From: Mycolicibacterium rufum
GTDB lineage: Bacteria; Actinomycetota; Actinomycetes; Mycobacteriales; Mycobacteriaceae
Length of the DNA: 64,000 nucleotides
Assembly: GCF_022374875.2 (NCBI RefSeq)
Contig: NZ_CP092427.2
Location: forward strand, 2,108,001 to 2,172,000
Direction: 5' to 3'
Within the stretch, counting starts at the first letter, position 1; the number at the start of each line of letters is the position of its first letter. Shown one piece after another: positions 50,873 to 60,834 of this stretch. A program made the translations under genes and the position numbers. The notes beneath the pieces were generated by a model. That model worked only from the letters and a program-made list of their open reading frames with translations, did not search any database and was not told the DNA's origin.

Positions 50873-52399
50873 TCACAGGAGGCGAGGGATCCGGTCGGGG
50901 ACGGTGAACGTCGCACCGGTGTGCACCGCGGCGCCGGGCCGCGACACATAGGGCACGATGCGGAAGTCGGCCTGCAGGTCGTCAGGGGTCACCCGGGCGC
51001 GGAGGTAGCCGCGGCGGTTGGAGAAGTACCGGATGTGCGGGTTCTGGGGCAGGATCGCGTCGACATCCGCGCGGGTGTCGGAGCCGTCACCCCCCGACGT
51101 GATCGAGGTCATCACCAATTCCGTTGCCGCCGTGCGTGACAGCGGATCGTCCGCGCGCTCGCGCACCTCGGCGGCCCAGTGCGCGTGCACATCGCCGGTG
51201 AGCACCACCGCGTTGCGCACCGGCGAGTTCAGCATGCCGGCGACAAGGCGGTCCCGGTTGGCGACGTAGCCGTCCCAGGCGTCGGGGTTGACGCCCCGCT
51301 GCGGGCCGGGCGACAGGTCGAGCTGCGAGAAGAACACCTGCTGGCCGATGATGTCCCAGCGGGCACGCGACTGCTGAAAACCGTTGATCAGCCAGTGTTC
51401 CTGGGCGGACCCGGTCAGCGTGCGGGCGATGTCGAACCGCTCGGGGCAGTCGCTGCGGTACACGTCGCCGCACGCCTGGTCGGAGCGGTACTGGCGGGTG
51501 TCGAGCATGTGGAAGGTGGCTAACGCACCCCACTCGATGCGTCGGTACAGCTGCATGTCGGCGCCGCGCGGCTGCGCGGCCGACCGCAGCGGCATGTTCT
51601 CGTAGTAGGCCTGCAGTGCCGCGGCCCGTCGCGCCGGGAAGTCGGGCTGGGGCTCCTCGGGCATGCGGTCGGCCCAGTTGTTCGACACCTCGTGATCGTC
51701 GAAGACCACCAGCCACGGCGCGGCGGCGTGCGCAGCCTGCAGATCGGGATCGGTCCGGTACTGGGCATAGCGCTGCCGGTAATTCGCCAGCGTGACGGTC
51801 TCGGAACCGACGTGCCGGCGCACCGCCCCCGGACGTGTGGCGTACTCGTAGGAGTAATCACCCAGGTGCACAACGAGATCCGGCGCCTCCTCGGCCATGC
51901 GCCGGTACGCGGTGAACCAGCCGTGCTCGTAGTTCGCGCAGGACGCCACGCACATCGTCAACGCACCCATCGACCCCGCCGCGGGTGCGGTGCGGGTGCG
52001 GCCGGTCGACGACACGAAACCCGAAGCGCGGAAACGGTAGAAGTACTCGGCATTCGGCCGCAGACCCGTCAGCGCGACATGCACGCTGTGTGCGGACTCG
52101 GGTGAAGCGTCGACCACACCGCGCTGCTCGACGCGCGCGAAGCGGTCGTCGGCCGCGACCTCCCATTCGACGGCGACCGGGCGGGCCGGCATGCCGCCGA
52201 GCCCGTCGTCGGCCAGGGGGTCGGGCGCAAGTCGCGTCCACAGCACGACGCCGTCAGGGACCGGTTCGCCCGAGGCCACCCCCAGGGTGAACGGGTCGAC
52301 CCGCACCGGGCTGCGGCGCACATCGGCGGTGAATCCGACGAGGGGGAAGATCGAGACGCCCAGGGCGCCCTTGAGGACCGTACGGCGCGATACCGACAC
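50873..52399 (-). CDS. phoD: PhoD-like alkaline phosphatase (Tat-exported)
   Basis: A 508-residue protein with a twin-arginine-type start SRRTVLKGALGVSIFP at residues 4-19. The mature part shows the PhoD domain landmarks VHLGDYSYEY and FDDHEVSNNW, whose Asp and His residues bind the calcium/iron centre, followed by late HVHAHW. PhoD enzymes release phosphate from phosphomono- and diesters outside the cell. It is transcribed against the LysR gene; the two stop regions are separated by the long palindrome. No Pho box could be identified upstream within 52400-52488. Confidence 0.88.
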   Translation of the reverse strand: MSVSRRTVLKGALGVSIFPLVGFTADVRRSPVRVDPFTLGVASGEPVPDGVVLWTRLAPDPLADDGLGGMPARPVAVEWEVAADDRFARVEQRGVVDASPESAHSVHVALTGLRPNAEYFYRFRASGFVSSTGRTRTAPAAGSMGALTMCVASCANYEHGWFTAYRRMAEEAPDLVVHLGDYSYEYATRPGAVRRHVGSETVTLANYRQRYAQYRTDPDLQAAHAAAPWLVVFDDHEVSNNWADRMPEEPQPDFPARRAAALQAYYENMPLRSAAQPRGADMQLYRRIEWGALATFHMLDTRQYRSDQACGDVYRSDCPERFDIARTLTGSAQEHWLINGFQQSRARWDIIGQQVFFSQLDLSPGPQRGVNPDAWDGYVANRDRLVAGMLNSPVRNAVVLTGDVHAHWAAEVRERADDPLSRTAATELVMTSITSGGDGSDTRADVDAILPQNPHIRYFSNRRGYLRARVTPDDLQADFRIVPYVSRPGAAVHTGATFTVPDRIPRLL

Positions 52400-52488
52400 G
52401 GCGCAGTGTCAGATGCCCACCTTGCCTGCTGATGACGAGGAGACGTCCGGTGTCCCTCGCTCGGCAAAACTGTGCTGCGACGGCGACG

Positions 52489-53436
52489 TCAGACGGGGGT
52501 GACGAGTGCGCCCGTGGCGAGGAAGCTGTCCAGGTTGCGCAGCGTCAACGCCTCCATCGCCGCCCGCGTCTGCACCGTCCCGCTGGCCACGTGCGGCAGC
52601 AACACGACGTTGTCCAACGCGAACAATTCCTCGGGCACCTTCGGCTCGTCGGCGAACACGTCCAGTCCCGCCCCGGCGAGCCGGCCGTTCACGAGCGCCG
52701 ACACCAGCGCTTCCTGATCGACCACGCTGCCGCGGGCGATATTGACCAGGTATCCCTGCGGGCCGATCGCGTCGAGCACCGCGGCGCTCACCAGTCCGCG
52801 GGTCCCGTCACCGCCTGCCGCGGCCACCACCAGCACGTCGACCCCACCGGCGAGGTCGACGGGCGACGCGGCATACGCGTACGGCGCATCCGGCACCTGG
52901 TGGCGGTTGTGGTAGCTGATGGTGCAGCCGAAAGCGGTGAGCCGGTGGGCTATCGCCGAGCCGATGCGGCCCAGGCCGATGATGCCGACGCGGGTGTTGC
53001 TCACCTGGCGGGTCAGCGGGTAGCTGCCGTCGACGGGCCAGCGGCCGGCACGCACGTACCGGTCCGACGCCGAGAACTGCCGCAGCGTGTCGATCAACAA
53101 CCCCACCGCGGTGTCGGCGACACAGTCGGTCAGCACGTCGGGGGTGTTGCTGACGCCGACGCCCCGGGCCGCGGCGGCCTCGACGTCGGTGGTGTCGTAG
53201 CCGACGCCGAAGTTGATCACGGCACCGAGGTTCGGCAGCGCCGCGATCAGCCCCGCATCGACGCCGGTGCGCCCCGAGGTGACGACGGCCGTGACGTCCG
53301 CGCCGTGCTCGGCCAGGAACGCCGCGCGCTCCGCCGAAGACTCCGGCAGCGTCCTGGCCGCGTAGTCATCGGCCAGCGTCTTCGCCAGCGAGGGCTTGAG
53401 GGGACCGACCTGGAGAACCGAACCGGAAGTGCTCAT
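52489..53436 (-). CDS. D-2-hydroxyacid dehydrogenase (hydroxypyruvate/glyoxylate reductase type)
   Basis: ATG 53436 gives about 315 residues; the open frame to 53499 is not preferred. The Rossmann motif is IGLGRIGSAI. The catalytic triad is Arg in NIARGSVVD, Glu in VFADEPKVP and His in LLPHVASGT. The wording (NFGVGYDTTDVEAA) fits the glyoxylate/hydroxypyruvate reductase and phosphoglycerate-type group. It reduces a 2-oxoacid or oxidises the D-2-hydroxyacid with NAD(P)H. It is divergent from the ABC transporter operon across a 309-base region. Confidence 0.85.
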   Translation of the reverse strand: MSTSGSVLQVGPLKPSLAKTLADDYAARTLPESSAERAAFLAEHGADVTAVVTSGRTGVDAGLIAALPNLGAVINFGVGYDTTDVEAAAARGVGVSNTPDVLTDCVADTAVGLLIDTLRQFSASDRYVRAGRWPVDGSYPLTRQVSNTRVGIIGLGRIGSAIAHRLTAFGCTISYHNRHQVPDAPYAYAASPVDLAGGVDVLVVAAAGGDGTRGLVSAAVLDAIGPQGYLVNIARGSVVDQEALVSALVNGRLAGAGLDVFADEPKVPEELFALDNVVLLPHVASGTVQTRAAMEALTLRNLDSFLATGALVTPV

Positions 53437-53651
53437 AGTGCTCACTACGCTACGGCGACCTGGGAATACCCGTCCACGTCCGAATTGGCATGGACTCATA
53501 GCGAAACGGCATCAGCGGCCGAATCCACACAGGGCTGGGGTATCGGCGGTGTGGGCCGCAAAGAGAAACCGCAGATCACGCTCTATTTTCCGCACCTCAG
53601 ATTCCGCATCGACGGGGCGGAGAAGAGCCGAAAAGGGCCGTTCGGCCGGGG

Positions 53652-53680
53652 TTGACGCTCTCCAAACCCGCTCTTACGGT
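53652..53680 (+). promoter_or_regulatory. Probable SigA-type promoter of the ABC transporter operon
   Basis: TTGACG at 53652-53657 and TACGGT at 53675-53680 are 17 bases apart, close to the mycobacterial housekeeping promoter. It lies 65 bases before the ATG of the substrate-binding gene. The surrounding 53437-53745 region holds no gene and also serves the divergent dehydrogenase gene, so IclR or LysR sites are expected here. Confidence 0.5.
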
Positions 53681-53745
53681 GTGGTTGCCATCACAGATGC
53701 CATCTACATACGTGGACGTCACAAGCCCCCAGCCCGGGAGGATCC

Positions 53746-55299
53746 ATGAAACCCGCAGCCCTCGTCGCGCTCGCCATGACGGCGGTCACCGTCACGGCCG
53801 GCGGCTGCTCGGTCGCCAACTCCGGCGGGGGCGGCTATGACCCCGACACGCTGCGCATCGTGCTCCAACAGGAGCCGCCGACACTCGAACCGTGCGAGAG
53901 CTCGCTGACCTCGACGGGCATCGTGGTCCGCTCCAACATCACCGAGCCACTGCTCGAGCGCGACGCCACCACCGGTGACCTCACCCCCCTGCTCGCCACC
54001 GCGTGGTCGCAGACCGGCCCGACGCAGTGGACGTTCCACCTGCGCGACGGCGTGACGTTCTCCGACGGGGCGCCGTTCACCGCCGAGGACGCGGCGTTCT
54101 CCATCGACCGCGCGGTGAACTCGGACCTGCAGTGCAACGTCGACGGTTACGTGTTCGGCGACGAGAAGCTCAGCCTGCAGACCCCGAACCCGAGCACCGT
54201 GGTGGTCGGCACGACGACGCCGGATCCGATTCTGCCGCTGCGGATCTCCTTCGTCGAGATGGTGCCGCGCACCACCAGCACCACCGAGAAGGTGCGCGAG
54301 CCGATCGGCACCGGCCCCTACGCGATCGCGAAATGGGAGTATGGCCAGAAGCTGACGCTCGCCCGCAACCCGGGCTACTGGGGCACCCCGCCCGCCTTCG
54401 CCAAGGCCGAATACCGCTGGCGCAGCGAGGGAAGCGTGCGCGCGGCGATGATCATCAACGACGAAGCCGACATCGCCACCGGCCTCGGCCCCGAGGACGG
54501 GGCCGGCGACCGGGGTGTGCCGTTCCAGAACAACGAGACCACCGCCCTGCGCATGCAGGCCACCGAGCCGCCCCTGAACGACATCCGGGTACGTCAGGCC
54601 ATCAACTACGCCGTCAACCGCACCGGCATCGTCAAGGCACTGTTCCGCGGTCTCGGTCAGCCGGCCGCGCAGCTCATCCCGTCCGGCGTCGTCGGCTACA
54701 ACGATCAGCTGCAGCTGTGGCCGCACGACACCGACAAGGCCAAGCAGCTGATCGCCGAAGCCAAGGCCGACGGTGTGCCCGTCGACACCCAGATCCGGTT
54801 GATCGGACGTACCGCGCAGTTCCCGAACATCAGCGAGACCATCGAGGTGCTCCAGGCCGAGTTCACCGAGATCGGGCTGAACGTCAAGATCGAGATGATG
54901 GACACCGCCAACCAGCTCGAATACCAGCTGCGGCCGTTCCCCCCGAAGACCGGGCCCTACCTGCTGATGATCATGCACGGAAACCAGGCCGGCGACGCCG
55001 CGTTCACCATGGACCAGTACATGCTCTCCGACGGTCCGCAAAGTGCATACGGCACAGCGGAATTCGACGCCAAGATCCGGGCGGCCGAAGCGCTCACCGG
55101 GCAGGCCCGCCAGGACGCGTTCGCCGAGCTGTTCGCCGAGGAACCCCAGGAGATCATGCAGATGGCCTACATCGCCCACATGAAGGGCATCCTCGGCAAG
55201 TCGCCGCGCATCGACTACACACCCGACCCGGCGACCGGCGACGAGATGCGGCTGGCCGCGATGACCCCCGCCGCAGACGACCGCACCGATCAGTCCTGA
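53746..55299 (+). CDS. ABC transporter substrate-binding lipoprotein (family 5, peptide/nickel/opine type)
   Basis: A 517-residue lipoprotein behind a GGGAGGA ribosome site. The lipobox TAGGC places the lipidated Cys at residue 21. The mature protein shows family 5 wording: WTFHLRDGVTFSDGAPF, AKWEYGQKLTLARNPGYW and the IRQAINYAVNR block. Family 5 proteins bind peptides, nickel, opines, or oligosaccharides and other acids. Here the transporter is enclosed by aldarate catabolism genes, so glucarate or a conjugate is a possible ligand; that is inference. It is the first gene of a five-gene importer with two permeases and two ATPases. Confidence 0.9.
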   Translation: MKPAALVALAMTAVTVTAGGCSVANSGGGGYDPDTLRIVLQQEPPTLEPCESSLTSTGIVVRSNITEPLLERDATTGDLTPLLATAWSQTGPTQWTFHLRDGVTFSDGAPFTAEDAAFSIDRAVNSDLQCNVDGYVFGDEKLSLQTPNPSTVVVGTTTPDPILPLRISFVEMVPRTTSTTEKVREPIGTGPYAIAKWEYGQKLTLARNPGYWGTPPAFAKAEYRWRSEGSVRAAMIINDEADIATGLGPEDGAGDRGVPFQNNETTALRMQATEPPLNDIRVRQAINYAVNRTGIVKALFRGLGQPAAQLIPSGVVGYNDQLQLWPHDTDKAKQLIAEAKADGVPVDTQIRLIGRTAQFPNISETIEVLQAEFTEIGLNVKIEMMDTANQLEYQLRPFPPKTGPYLLMIMHGNQAGDAAFTMDQYMLSDGPQSAYGTAEFDAKIRAAEALTGQARQDAFAELFAEEPQEIMQMAYIAHMKGILGKSPRIDYTPDPATGDEMRLAAMTPAADDRTDQS

Positions 55300-55319
55300 G
55301 AAGCAGGAAGGCCTCGCCC

Positions 55320-56249
55320 ATGTTCTCCTTCGTCCGGCGCCGGATGTACTCCAGCGCACTGCCGTTGATCATCGTGCTGCTCGGTGTGTTCCTGCTCGCC
55401 CGGCTCACCGGTGACCCCACCAACCTGTACCTGCCGGAGTCGGCGACCGCCGACCAGCGCGCCGAATTCGCCGCGGCCAACGGGTTCAACGATCCGCTGA
55501 TCACGCAGTTGATCGACTACTTCAAGGGCGTGGTCCACCTCGACTTCGGCACCTCGCTGCGCACCGGGGAGTCCGCAGCGGACATGGCGCTGCGCGCCTT
55601 CCCTGCCACCCTGCAGCTCGCGATCACCACGATGCTGCTGGCCATGGTCGGCGCGGTCGTCATCGGCTGCTGGGCGGCGTACCGGCCCAACTCGCTCGCC
55701 GACCGGTTCTCGAGCCTGCTGTCGATGACCGCGGCCTCGATCCCCGACTTCTGGTTCGCCATCACCGGTGTCTGGCTGTTCGCCGTGCTGCTCGGCTGGT
55801 TACCCACCTCCGGCGTCGACGACGGGATGCTGAGCTGGATCCTGCCGATCGCGACGCTGATGATCCGGCCGCTCGGCGTGCTGACCCAGGTGGTGCGCGG
55901 CGCCATGGTCTCCGCGCTGTCGGCGCCCTACGTCCGGCTGGCACGCAGCAAGGGCGCCAGCGACTTCCGCGTCGTCAGCCACCATGCCCTGCGCAACGCC
56001 GCCGCACCCGCACTCACCGTCGCCGGCGACCTCGCGGTCGGCCTGATCAACGGCGCCGTGGTGGTCGAGGCCATCTTCGGCTGGCCCGGCATCGGCAAGC
56101 TGATGATCGACGCGATCCTGCAGCGGGACTTCGCGGTCCTGCAGGCCGCGGTGCTGCTCACCGCGGTGAGCATCTTCCTGCTCAACATCCTCATCGACGC
56201 CTGCTACGCGTTGCTCGACGCGCGGGTGCGGGAACCGGCCAAGGTCTAA
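55320..56249 (+). CDS. dppB: ABC transporter permease, DppB type
   Basis: A 309-residue membrane protein with about six hydrophobic segments and the DppB/OppB wording: an N-terminal RRRMYSSALPLIIVLLGVFL, then a long outside loop. The cytoplasmic EAA-like loop is VRLARSKGASDFRVVSHHAL, which contacts the ATPases. It starts 20 bases after the binding-protein stop. It forms the channel with the DppC-type partner encoded next. Confidence 0.9.
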   Translation: MFSFVRRRMYSSALPLIIVLLGVFLLARLTGDPTNLYLPESATADQRAEFAAANGFNDPLITQLIDYFKGVVHLDFGTSLRTGESAADMALRAFPATLQLAITTMLLAMVGAVVIGCWAAYRPNSLADRFSSLLSMTAASIPDFWFAITGVWLFAVLLGWLPTSGVDDGMLSWILPIATLMIRPLGVLTQVVRGAMVSALSAPYVRLARSKGASDFRVVSHHALRNAAAPALTVAGDLAVGLINGAVVVEAIFGWPGIGKLMIDAILQRDFAVLQAAVLLTAVSIFLLNILIDACYALLDARVREPAKV

Positions 56250-56260
56250 GGAGCACACTG

Positions 56261-57247
56261 ATGACTCAGATCGATCTGATCCCGGTCAAGCCAACGACCG
56301 CCATCGTCGGCGAGGACGACACCGAGACGTCCCGCAAACGCGGCGGATCCCTGTGGTTCCGGCTGCTCGCCAACGACCGGGTGGCGTTCGCCGCCGCCTG
56401 CGTGCTGGGCCTGGTGTTCCTCACCGCGCTGCTCGGTCCGGTCCTGGTCGGCGACCTCGCGACCCGCATCGACCTGGACAACTCCAACCAGGCGCCGTTC
56501 ACCCTCGGCCACGGCTGGGCCAACGTGCTGGGCACCGACCCGTTGGGCCGCAGCATGCTCGCCCGCCTGATCGTCGCCTGCCGCACCACACTGTCGGTCG
56601 CGCTGCCCGCCGTGGTGATCTCCGCGATCGTCGGGTCGGCGATCGGCATGTGGGCCGGCTACTACCGCGGCTGGCGCGAGACCGTCGCGATGCGCGTCGC
56701 CGACGTGATCATGAGCTTCCCGTCGCTGTTGCTCGCCGTCGTCGTCCTCTACGTCTTCTCCCCCAGCGCGGCGAACATCGTTCTGGTGCTCGCGATCACC
56801 CGCATCCCGGTATACCTGCGCACCGCCCGCGCCGAATCCGCCGAACTGCAGAGCCGGGTGTTCGTCGACGCCGCCCGCACCTTCGGGGCGAGCGCCACCT
56901 CGATCATCGGCAGACACGTGCTGCCGATCGTGCTCCCGACGCTGCTGACCGTCGCAACACTCGACTTCTGCTACGTCATGCTCGCGGAGAGCTCACTGAG
57001 CTTCCTGGGCATCGGCATTCAGCCGCCGGACGTCAGCTGGGGCCTGATGGTCTCGCAGGGACGCACCTACCTGCACAGCGCGTGGTGGCTGTCGTTCTTC
57101 CCCGGCCTGGCGATCGTGATCACCACCGTCTCGGCGACGATCCTCGCCGCGTGGGCACGCATCGCCACCGACCCGGGCCAGCGGTGGCGCCTCACCGTCC
57201 CGCAGAAGCGGTTGTCCGCTTTCACCAAGACCGGAAAGCGCCTCTGA
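56261..57247 (+). CDS. dppC: ABC transporter permease, DppC type
   Basis: A 328-residue protein with an N-terminal cytoplasmic stretch and about six membrane segments. Family landmarks are GTDPLGRSMLARLI and the late EAA loop FVDAARTFGASATSIIGRHV. The ending FLGIGIQPPDVSWGLMVSQG is typical of DppC. It starts 11 bases after dppB. Its stop overlaps a possible ATG (57247) of the ATPase gene, so the operon is compact. Confidence 0.92.
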   Translation: MTQIDLIPVKPTTAIVGEDDTETSRKRGGSLWFRLLANDRVAFAAACVLGLVFLTALLGPVLVGDLATRIDLDNSNQAPFTLGHGWANVLGTDPLGRSMLARLIVACRTTLSVALPAVVISAIVGSAIGMWAGYYRGWRETVAMRVADVIMSFPSLLLAVVVLYVFSPSAANIVLVLAITRIPVYLRTARAESAELQSRVFVDAARTFGASATSIIGRHVLPIVLPTLLTVATLDFCYVMLAESSLSFLGIGIQPPDVSWGLMVSQGRTYLHSAWWLSFFPGLAIVITTVSATILAAWARIATDPGQRWRLTVPQKRLSAFTKTGKRL

Positions 57248-57261
57248 TGAAAGGCCGAAGC

Positions 57262-58278
57262 ATGACCGCACTCGCCGATCACGACCTGCACGACCGGCAC
57301 GACGATGCCACCCCCGTCCTCGAGGTTGACGGGCTGTCCGTCGAGGTCCGCACGATCACGGGGACGTTGCGCGCGGTCAACGAGGTGTCCTTCGGCGCAC
57401 GGCGCGGCGAAACGCTGGCGCTGCTGGGCGAATCGGGCTGCGGCAAGTCGATGACCGCGACCGCGCTCGTCGGACTCCTCGAACCCGTTGCCGACATCGT
57501 CGGCGGATCAGCCCGACTGGGAGACGTCGATCTGCTCAGCGCCGACCGGAGGAAGCGTCGCGAGATGGCAGGCACCGAACTGGCGATCGTCTTCCAGGAC
57601 GCGCTGACCGCGTTGAACCCGCTCTACACCGTGGGAACCCAACTGGCCGAGCCGTTTCGGATCCATCGGGGACTGTCGGCCAAGGAGGCCAAGCGCAAGG
57701 CCGTCGAGTTGATGGCCCGCGTCGGCATCCCGCAACCCGAGACGCGGCTGAACTCCTACCCGCACCAATTCTCCGGCGGAATGCGCCAGCGTCTGCTGAT
57801 CGCGATGGCCGTCGCGCTGAACCCCAGCGTGCTGATCGCCGACGAACCGACCACGGCCCTCGACGTCACCGTCCAGGCGCAGATCATGGCGCTGCTGAAG
57901 GACCTGCGCGCCGAATACGACATGGCCGTCGTGCTGATCACCCACGACCTGGCCCTGGTCGCCGAGGAGGCCGACCGGGTCGCGGTGATGTATGCCGGCA
58001 ACATCGTCGAAACCGGCACGGTGGACGAGGTTTTCGCGAATCCCCGGCATCCCTACACCAAGGGGCTGCTCGATTCGGTGCCGGTCAACGCGCGGCGCGG
58101 GGACACCCTGAAGTCGATCGGCGGTTCACCACCCGACCTGCACGCCATCCCCGACGGCTGCGTGTACCAGGCGCGCTGCCCACTCGCGCAGGAGATCTGC
58201 TCGACGACACGGCCCGCACTGAGCGGCGCCGACCGCAAGGCAGCCTGCCACTTCCCGGAAGAGGTCACCCATGTCTGA
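57262..58278 (+). CDS. dppD: ABC transporter ATPase, DppD type
   Basis: A 338-residue ATPase; ATG 57262 has AAAGG upstream, while ATG 57247 is a weaker alternative. Walker A is GESGCGKS at 56-63, the signature is FSGGMRQR, Walker B is [12 protein letters not shown] and the switch is THD. The C-terminal oligopeptide-transporter extension has cysteines in [12 protein letters not shown], as in DppD/OppD. It drives import with DppF. It overlaps the next gene by 8 bases. Confidence 0.92.
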   Translation: MTALADHDLHDRHDDATPVLEVDGLSVEVRTITGTLRAVNEVSFGARRGETLALLGESGCGKSMTATALVGLLEPVADIVGGSARLGDVDLLSADRRKRREMAGTELAIVFQDALTALNPLYTVGTQLAEPFRIHRGLSAKEAKRKAVELMARVGIPQPETRLNSYPHQFSGGMRQRLLIAMAVALNPSVLIADEPTTALDVTVQAQIMALLKDLRAEYDMAVVLITHDLALVAEEADRVAVMYAGNIVETGTVDEVFANPRHPYTKGLLDSVPVNARRGDTLKSIGGSPPDLHAIPDGCVYQARCPLAQEICSTTRPALSGADRKAACHFPEEVTHV

Positions 58279-59290
58279 TCAGACGACCGCACGTCCGCTG
58301 CTCGAGGTCCGCGACGTCCGCAAGTCGTTCCGCGTGCCGCACGCCGGCAAGAACACACTCTGCGCGCTCGACGGCATCACCCTCGACCTGCGGCGCGGTG
58401 AGACGCTCGGCCTGGTCGGCGAATCCGGATGCGGGAAGTCCACGCTGGCGCGAACCCTGATGATGCTGGAGCGTCCCGACGAGGGCACCGTGCGGTTCGA
58501 CGGGGTCGACCCGTTCGGACTCAAGGGCGCCGAACTGCTGGCGTTCCGCCGCCGCGTGCAGATGGTGTTCCAGGACCCCTACGCCTCACTGAACTCCCGC
58601 ATGTCGGCCGCCGAGATCATCGCCGAGCCGTGGCGCAGCCACAAGGGCGTGGTGAAGAACCGCCAGGACCGCGATATGCGCGTGCGCGGCCTGCTCGACC
58701 TGGTGGGCCTGGGCGCCAAAGCGGCCACCAAGTATCCGCAGGAGTTCTCCGGCGGGCAGCGACAACGCATCGGGATCGCTCGCGCGCTCGCATTGAACCC
58801 CGACGTGATCATCTGCGACGAACCGGTGTCCGCGCTCGACCTCTCGGTCCAGGCGCAAGTGCTCAACCTGCTCAACGATCTTCAGGAGCAGCTCGGCATC
58901 AGCTACATCTTCATCTCCCACGACCTGTCGGTGGTGCGCCACGTCGCCGACCGCGTCGCGGTGATGTACCTGGGCCGGATCATCGAGAACGGCCCCACCG
59001 AAGCGGTGTACGAACGGTCGAACCATCCCTACACCGCCGCCCTCATGTCGGCGGCCCCCACCCTCGACGGGGAGCAGCGCGGCCGGCGGATCCTGCTCAA
59101 AGGTGAGGTGCCGTCACCGATCAACCCGCCCTCGGGATGCCGGTTCCGCACCCGGTGCTGGAAGGCCACCGACGTCTGCGCGACGACGGCGCCGCCGGTG
59201 GCCGCCGACGCCGAGACCCCGGGCCACGCCGCCGAGTGCCACCATCCGCTGCTGCTCGAAGGGAGTGGCCGTGAGACCGTGCCGGCATGA
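58271..59290 (+). CDS. dppF: ABC transporter ATPase, DppF type
   Basis: A 339-residue ATPase. Walker A is GESGCGKS at 50-57, the signature is FSGGQRQR and Walker B is VIICDEPVSALD. The C-terminal extension (GCRFRTRCWKATDVCA) has the cysteine-rich pattern of DppF/OppF. It is the second ATPase of the importer and starts 8 bases inside dppD. It ends in ATGA overlap with the TauE-like gene, so that transporter is part of the same unit. Confidence 0.92.
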   Translation: MSDQTTARPLLEVRDVRKSFRVPHAGKNTLCALDGITLDLRRGETLGLVGESGCGKSTLARTLMMLERPDEGTVRFDGVDPFGLKGAELLAFRRRVQMVFQDPYASLNSRMSAAEIIAEPWRSHKGVVKNRQDRDMRVRGLLDLVGLGAKAATKYPQEFSGGQRQRIGIARALALNPDVIICDEPVSALDLSVQAQVLNLLNDLQEQLGISYIFISHDLSVVRHVADRVAVMYLGRIIENGPTEAVYERSNHPYTAALMSAAPTLDGEQRGRRILLKGEVPSPINPPSGCRFRTRCWKATDVCATTAPPVAADAETPGHAAECHHPLLLEGSGRETVPA

Positions 59291-60009
59291 GCGTCACGGG
59301 GTATTGCGTTCTGGCGGTTGCGGTGCTGCTCGCGTCGGCGCTGCAGGCATCGATCGGATTCGGGATGGGCATGTTCGCCGCGCCGATCGTCGCGCTGGTG
59401 GAGCCGTCGCTGATCCCCGGCACACTGATCATGGTGGCGACACTGGTGACGCTGATCGTGGTGGTCCGCGAACGCCAGGCGATCGACCTGTCGGGCACCG
59501 GGTGGGCACTCGTCGGCAGGGTGCCGGGCACGATCGCCGGTGCGCTGCTGCTGGCCGCGTTGCCGCACCGGGCATTGTCCCTCCTTCTCGCCGCGGTGGT
59601 GCTCGGCGGAGTGGTGCTCACCAGCAGCGGATGGATCCCGGCGGCGCGACGCCGCAACGTGGTGCTGGCCGGCGCCACCTCCGGGCTGCTGGGGACGGCG
59701 ACGTCCATCGGCGGTCCACCGATGGCGCTTGTCTGGCAACGCAATTCGGGTCCCCGGCTGCGGGGCACCATGGGCGGGTTCTTCCTCGTCGGATCGGTGA
59801 TCTCGCTGATCGTGCTGTCGGTGACCGGCGCCGTCGACCAACACACCTGGTGGGGTTTCGCGGTGCTGGTCCCCGCGGCCCTGGCCGGCTACCTGCTGTC
59901 CACGGTGGTCAATCGGCATCTGAACCCGGGCCGGCTGCGCTGGCTGGCGATCGGCGTGTCGGCCGCGGGTGCGGTGCTGCTCATCGGTCGCGAACTCGTG
60001 GCGTTGTGA
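59287..60009 (+). CDS. TauE/SafE family permease
   Basis: A 240-residue membrane protein with seven to eight hydrophobic segments. The N-terminal ALQASIGFGMGMFAAPI and the middle ATSIGGPPMALVWQ are the two repeated motifs of the TauE/SafE (DUF81) family. Members export or import sulphite, sulphoacetate or other small anions; the direction here is unknown. It is coupled by ATGA to dppF and followed by the IclR gene after 10 bases. A role in moving an organic acid is inference. Confidence 0.83.
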   Translation: MSVTGYCVLAVAVLLASALQASIGFGMGMFAAPIVALVEPSLIPGTLIMVATLVTLIVVVRERQAIDLSGTGWALVGRVPGTIAGALLLAALPHRALSLLLAAVVLGGVVLTSSGWIPAARRRNVVLAGATSGLLGTATSIGGPPMALVWQRNSGPRLRGTMGGFFLVGSVISLIVLSVTGAVDQHTWWGFAVLVPAALAGYLLSTVVNRHLNPGRLRWLAIGVSAAGAVLLIGRELVAL

Positions 60010-60019
60010 GGGAGCTGTT

Positions 60020-60817
60020 GTGACAGAGGACATCCCGGTCCGGAAGGTCAAGTCGGCGGTCCGCACCGTCGAGCTGCTCGAATACCTCGCCGCCCGACAT
60101 GACGAGCCGGCCCGGCTGCGCGAGATCAGCGATGCGCTCGAGATGCCGCGCAGCAGCGCCCATGCGCTGCTGCGGACGCTCGTCAGCCAGGGGTGGGTGC
60201 GATCGGATCCCACCGGCACGCTGTACGGCATCGGCATCCGCGCGCTGCTGGTCGGCACCAGTTACCTCGACAGCGATCCGTACCTGCCGCTGATCGTCCC
60301 GTTCCTCGAGGACCTGCGGGCCGCACTGGACGAGACGTTCCATCTCGGCCGGCTCGACGGAACCGACATCGTCTACCTGGCCACCCGGGAGTCGCAGCAG
60401 TACACCAGGACTGCGAGCCGGGTGGGCAGACGGCTGCCCGCGTACGCGACCTCGCTGGGCAAGTCCCTGCTGGCAGAACGATTTGGTGTCGACCGTGACC
60501 GGCACGTACCGTCCGCGCTGACGCCGCTGACCCCGAAGACGATCACCGACCGCGGTGCGCTCGACCGCGGACTCGACGAGGTCCGCCTGCGCGGATACGC
60601 CTGCGACGACGAGGAGAACACCGCGGGGCTGCGGTGCTTCGCGGTACCGCTGCGCTACTGCCGGCCCGCGCAGGACGCGATCAGCGCGTCGGTACCGGTG
60701 GACCGGCTCGACGCGCAGCGGGAACGGGAGATCGTCGACGCCCTGCGGACCATGGGGGACAAGGTGTCCCGGGTGGTCCGTCCGCTCGCCAACGGCGACA
60801 AGTGGTTCGCGTCATGA
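60020..60817 (+). CDS. IclR-family transcriptional regulator
   Basis: The GTG at 60020, with GAGGGAG upstream, gives a 265-residue protein. Residues 8-75 are the IclR winged helix ([35 protein letters not shown]). The effector domain follows, with [12 protein letters not shown] and a late region containing AVPLRY. IclR regulators of sugar-acid catabolism (for example KdgR types) bind pathway intermediates and repress or activate adjacent operons. It is transcribed together with its presumed targets. Confidence 0.9.
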   Translation: MTEDIPVRKVKSAVRTVELLEYLAARHDEPARLREISDALEMPRSSAHALLRTLVSQGWVRSDPTGTLYGIGIRALLVGTSYLDSDPYLPLIVPFLEDLRAALDETFHLGRLDGTDIVYLATRESQQYTRTASRVGRRLPAYATSLGKSLLAERFGVDRDRHVPSALTPLTPKTITDRGALDRGLDEVRLRGYACDDEENTAGLRCFAVPLRYCRPAQDAISASVPVDRLDAQREREIVDALRTMGDKVSRVVRPLANGDKWFAS

Positions 60818-60834
60818 CGCCTGAGAGGAACACC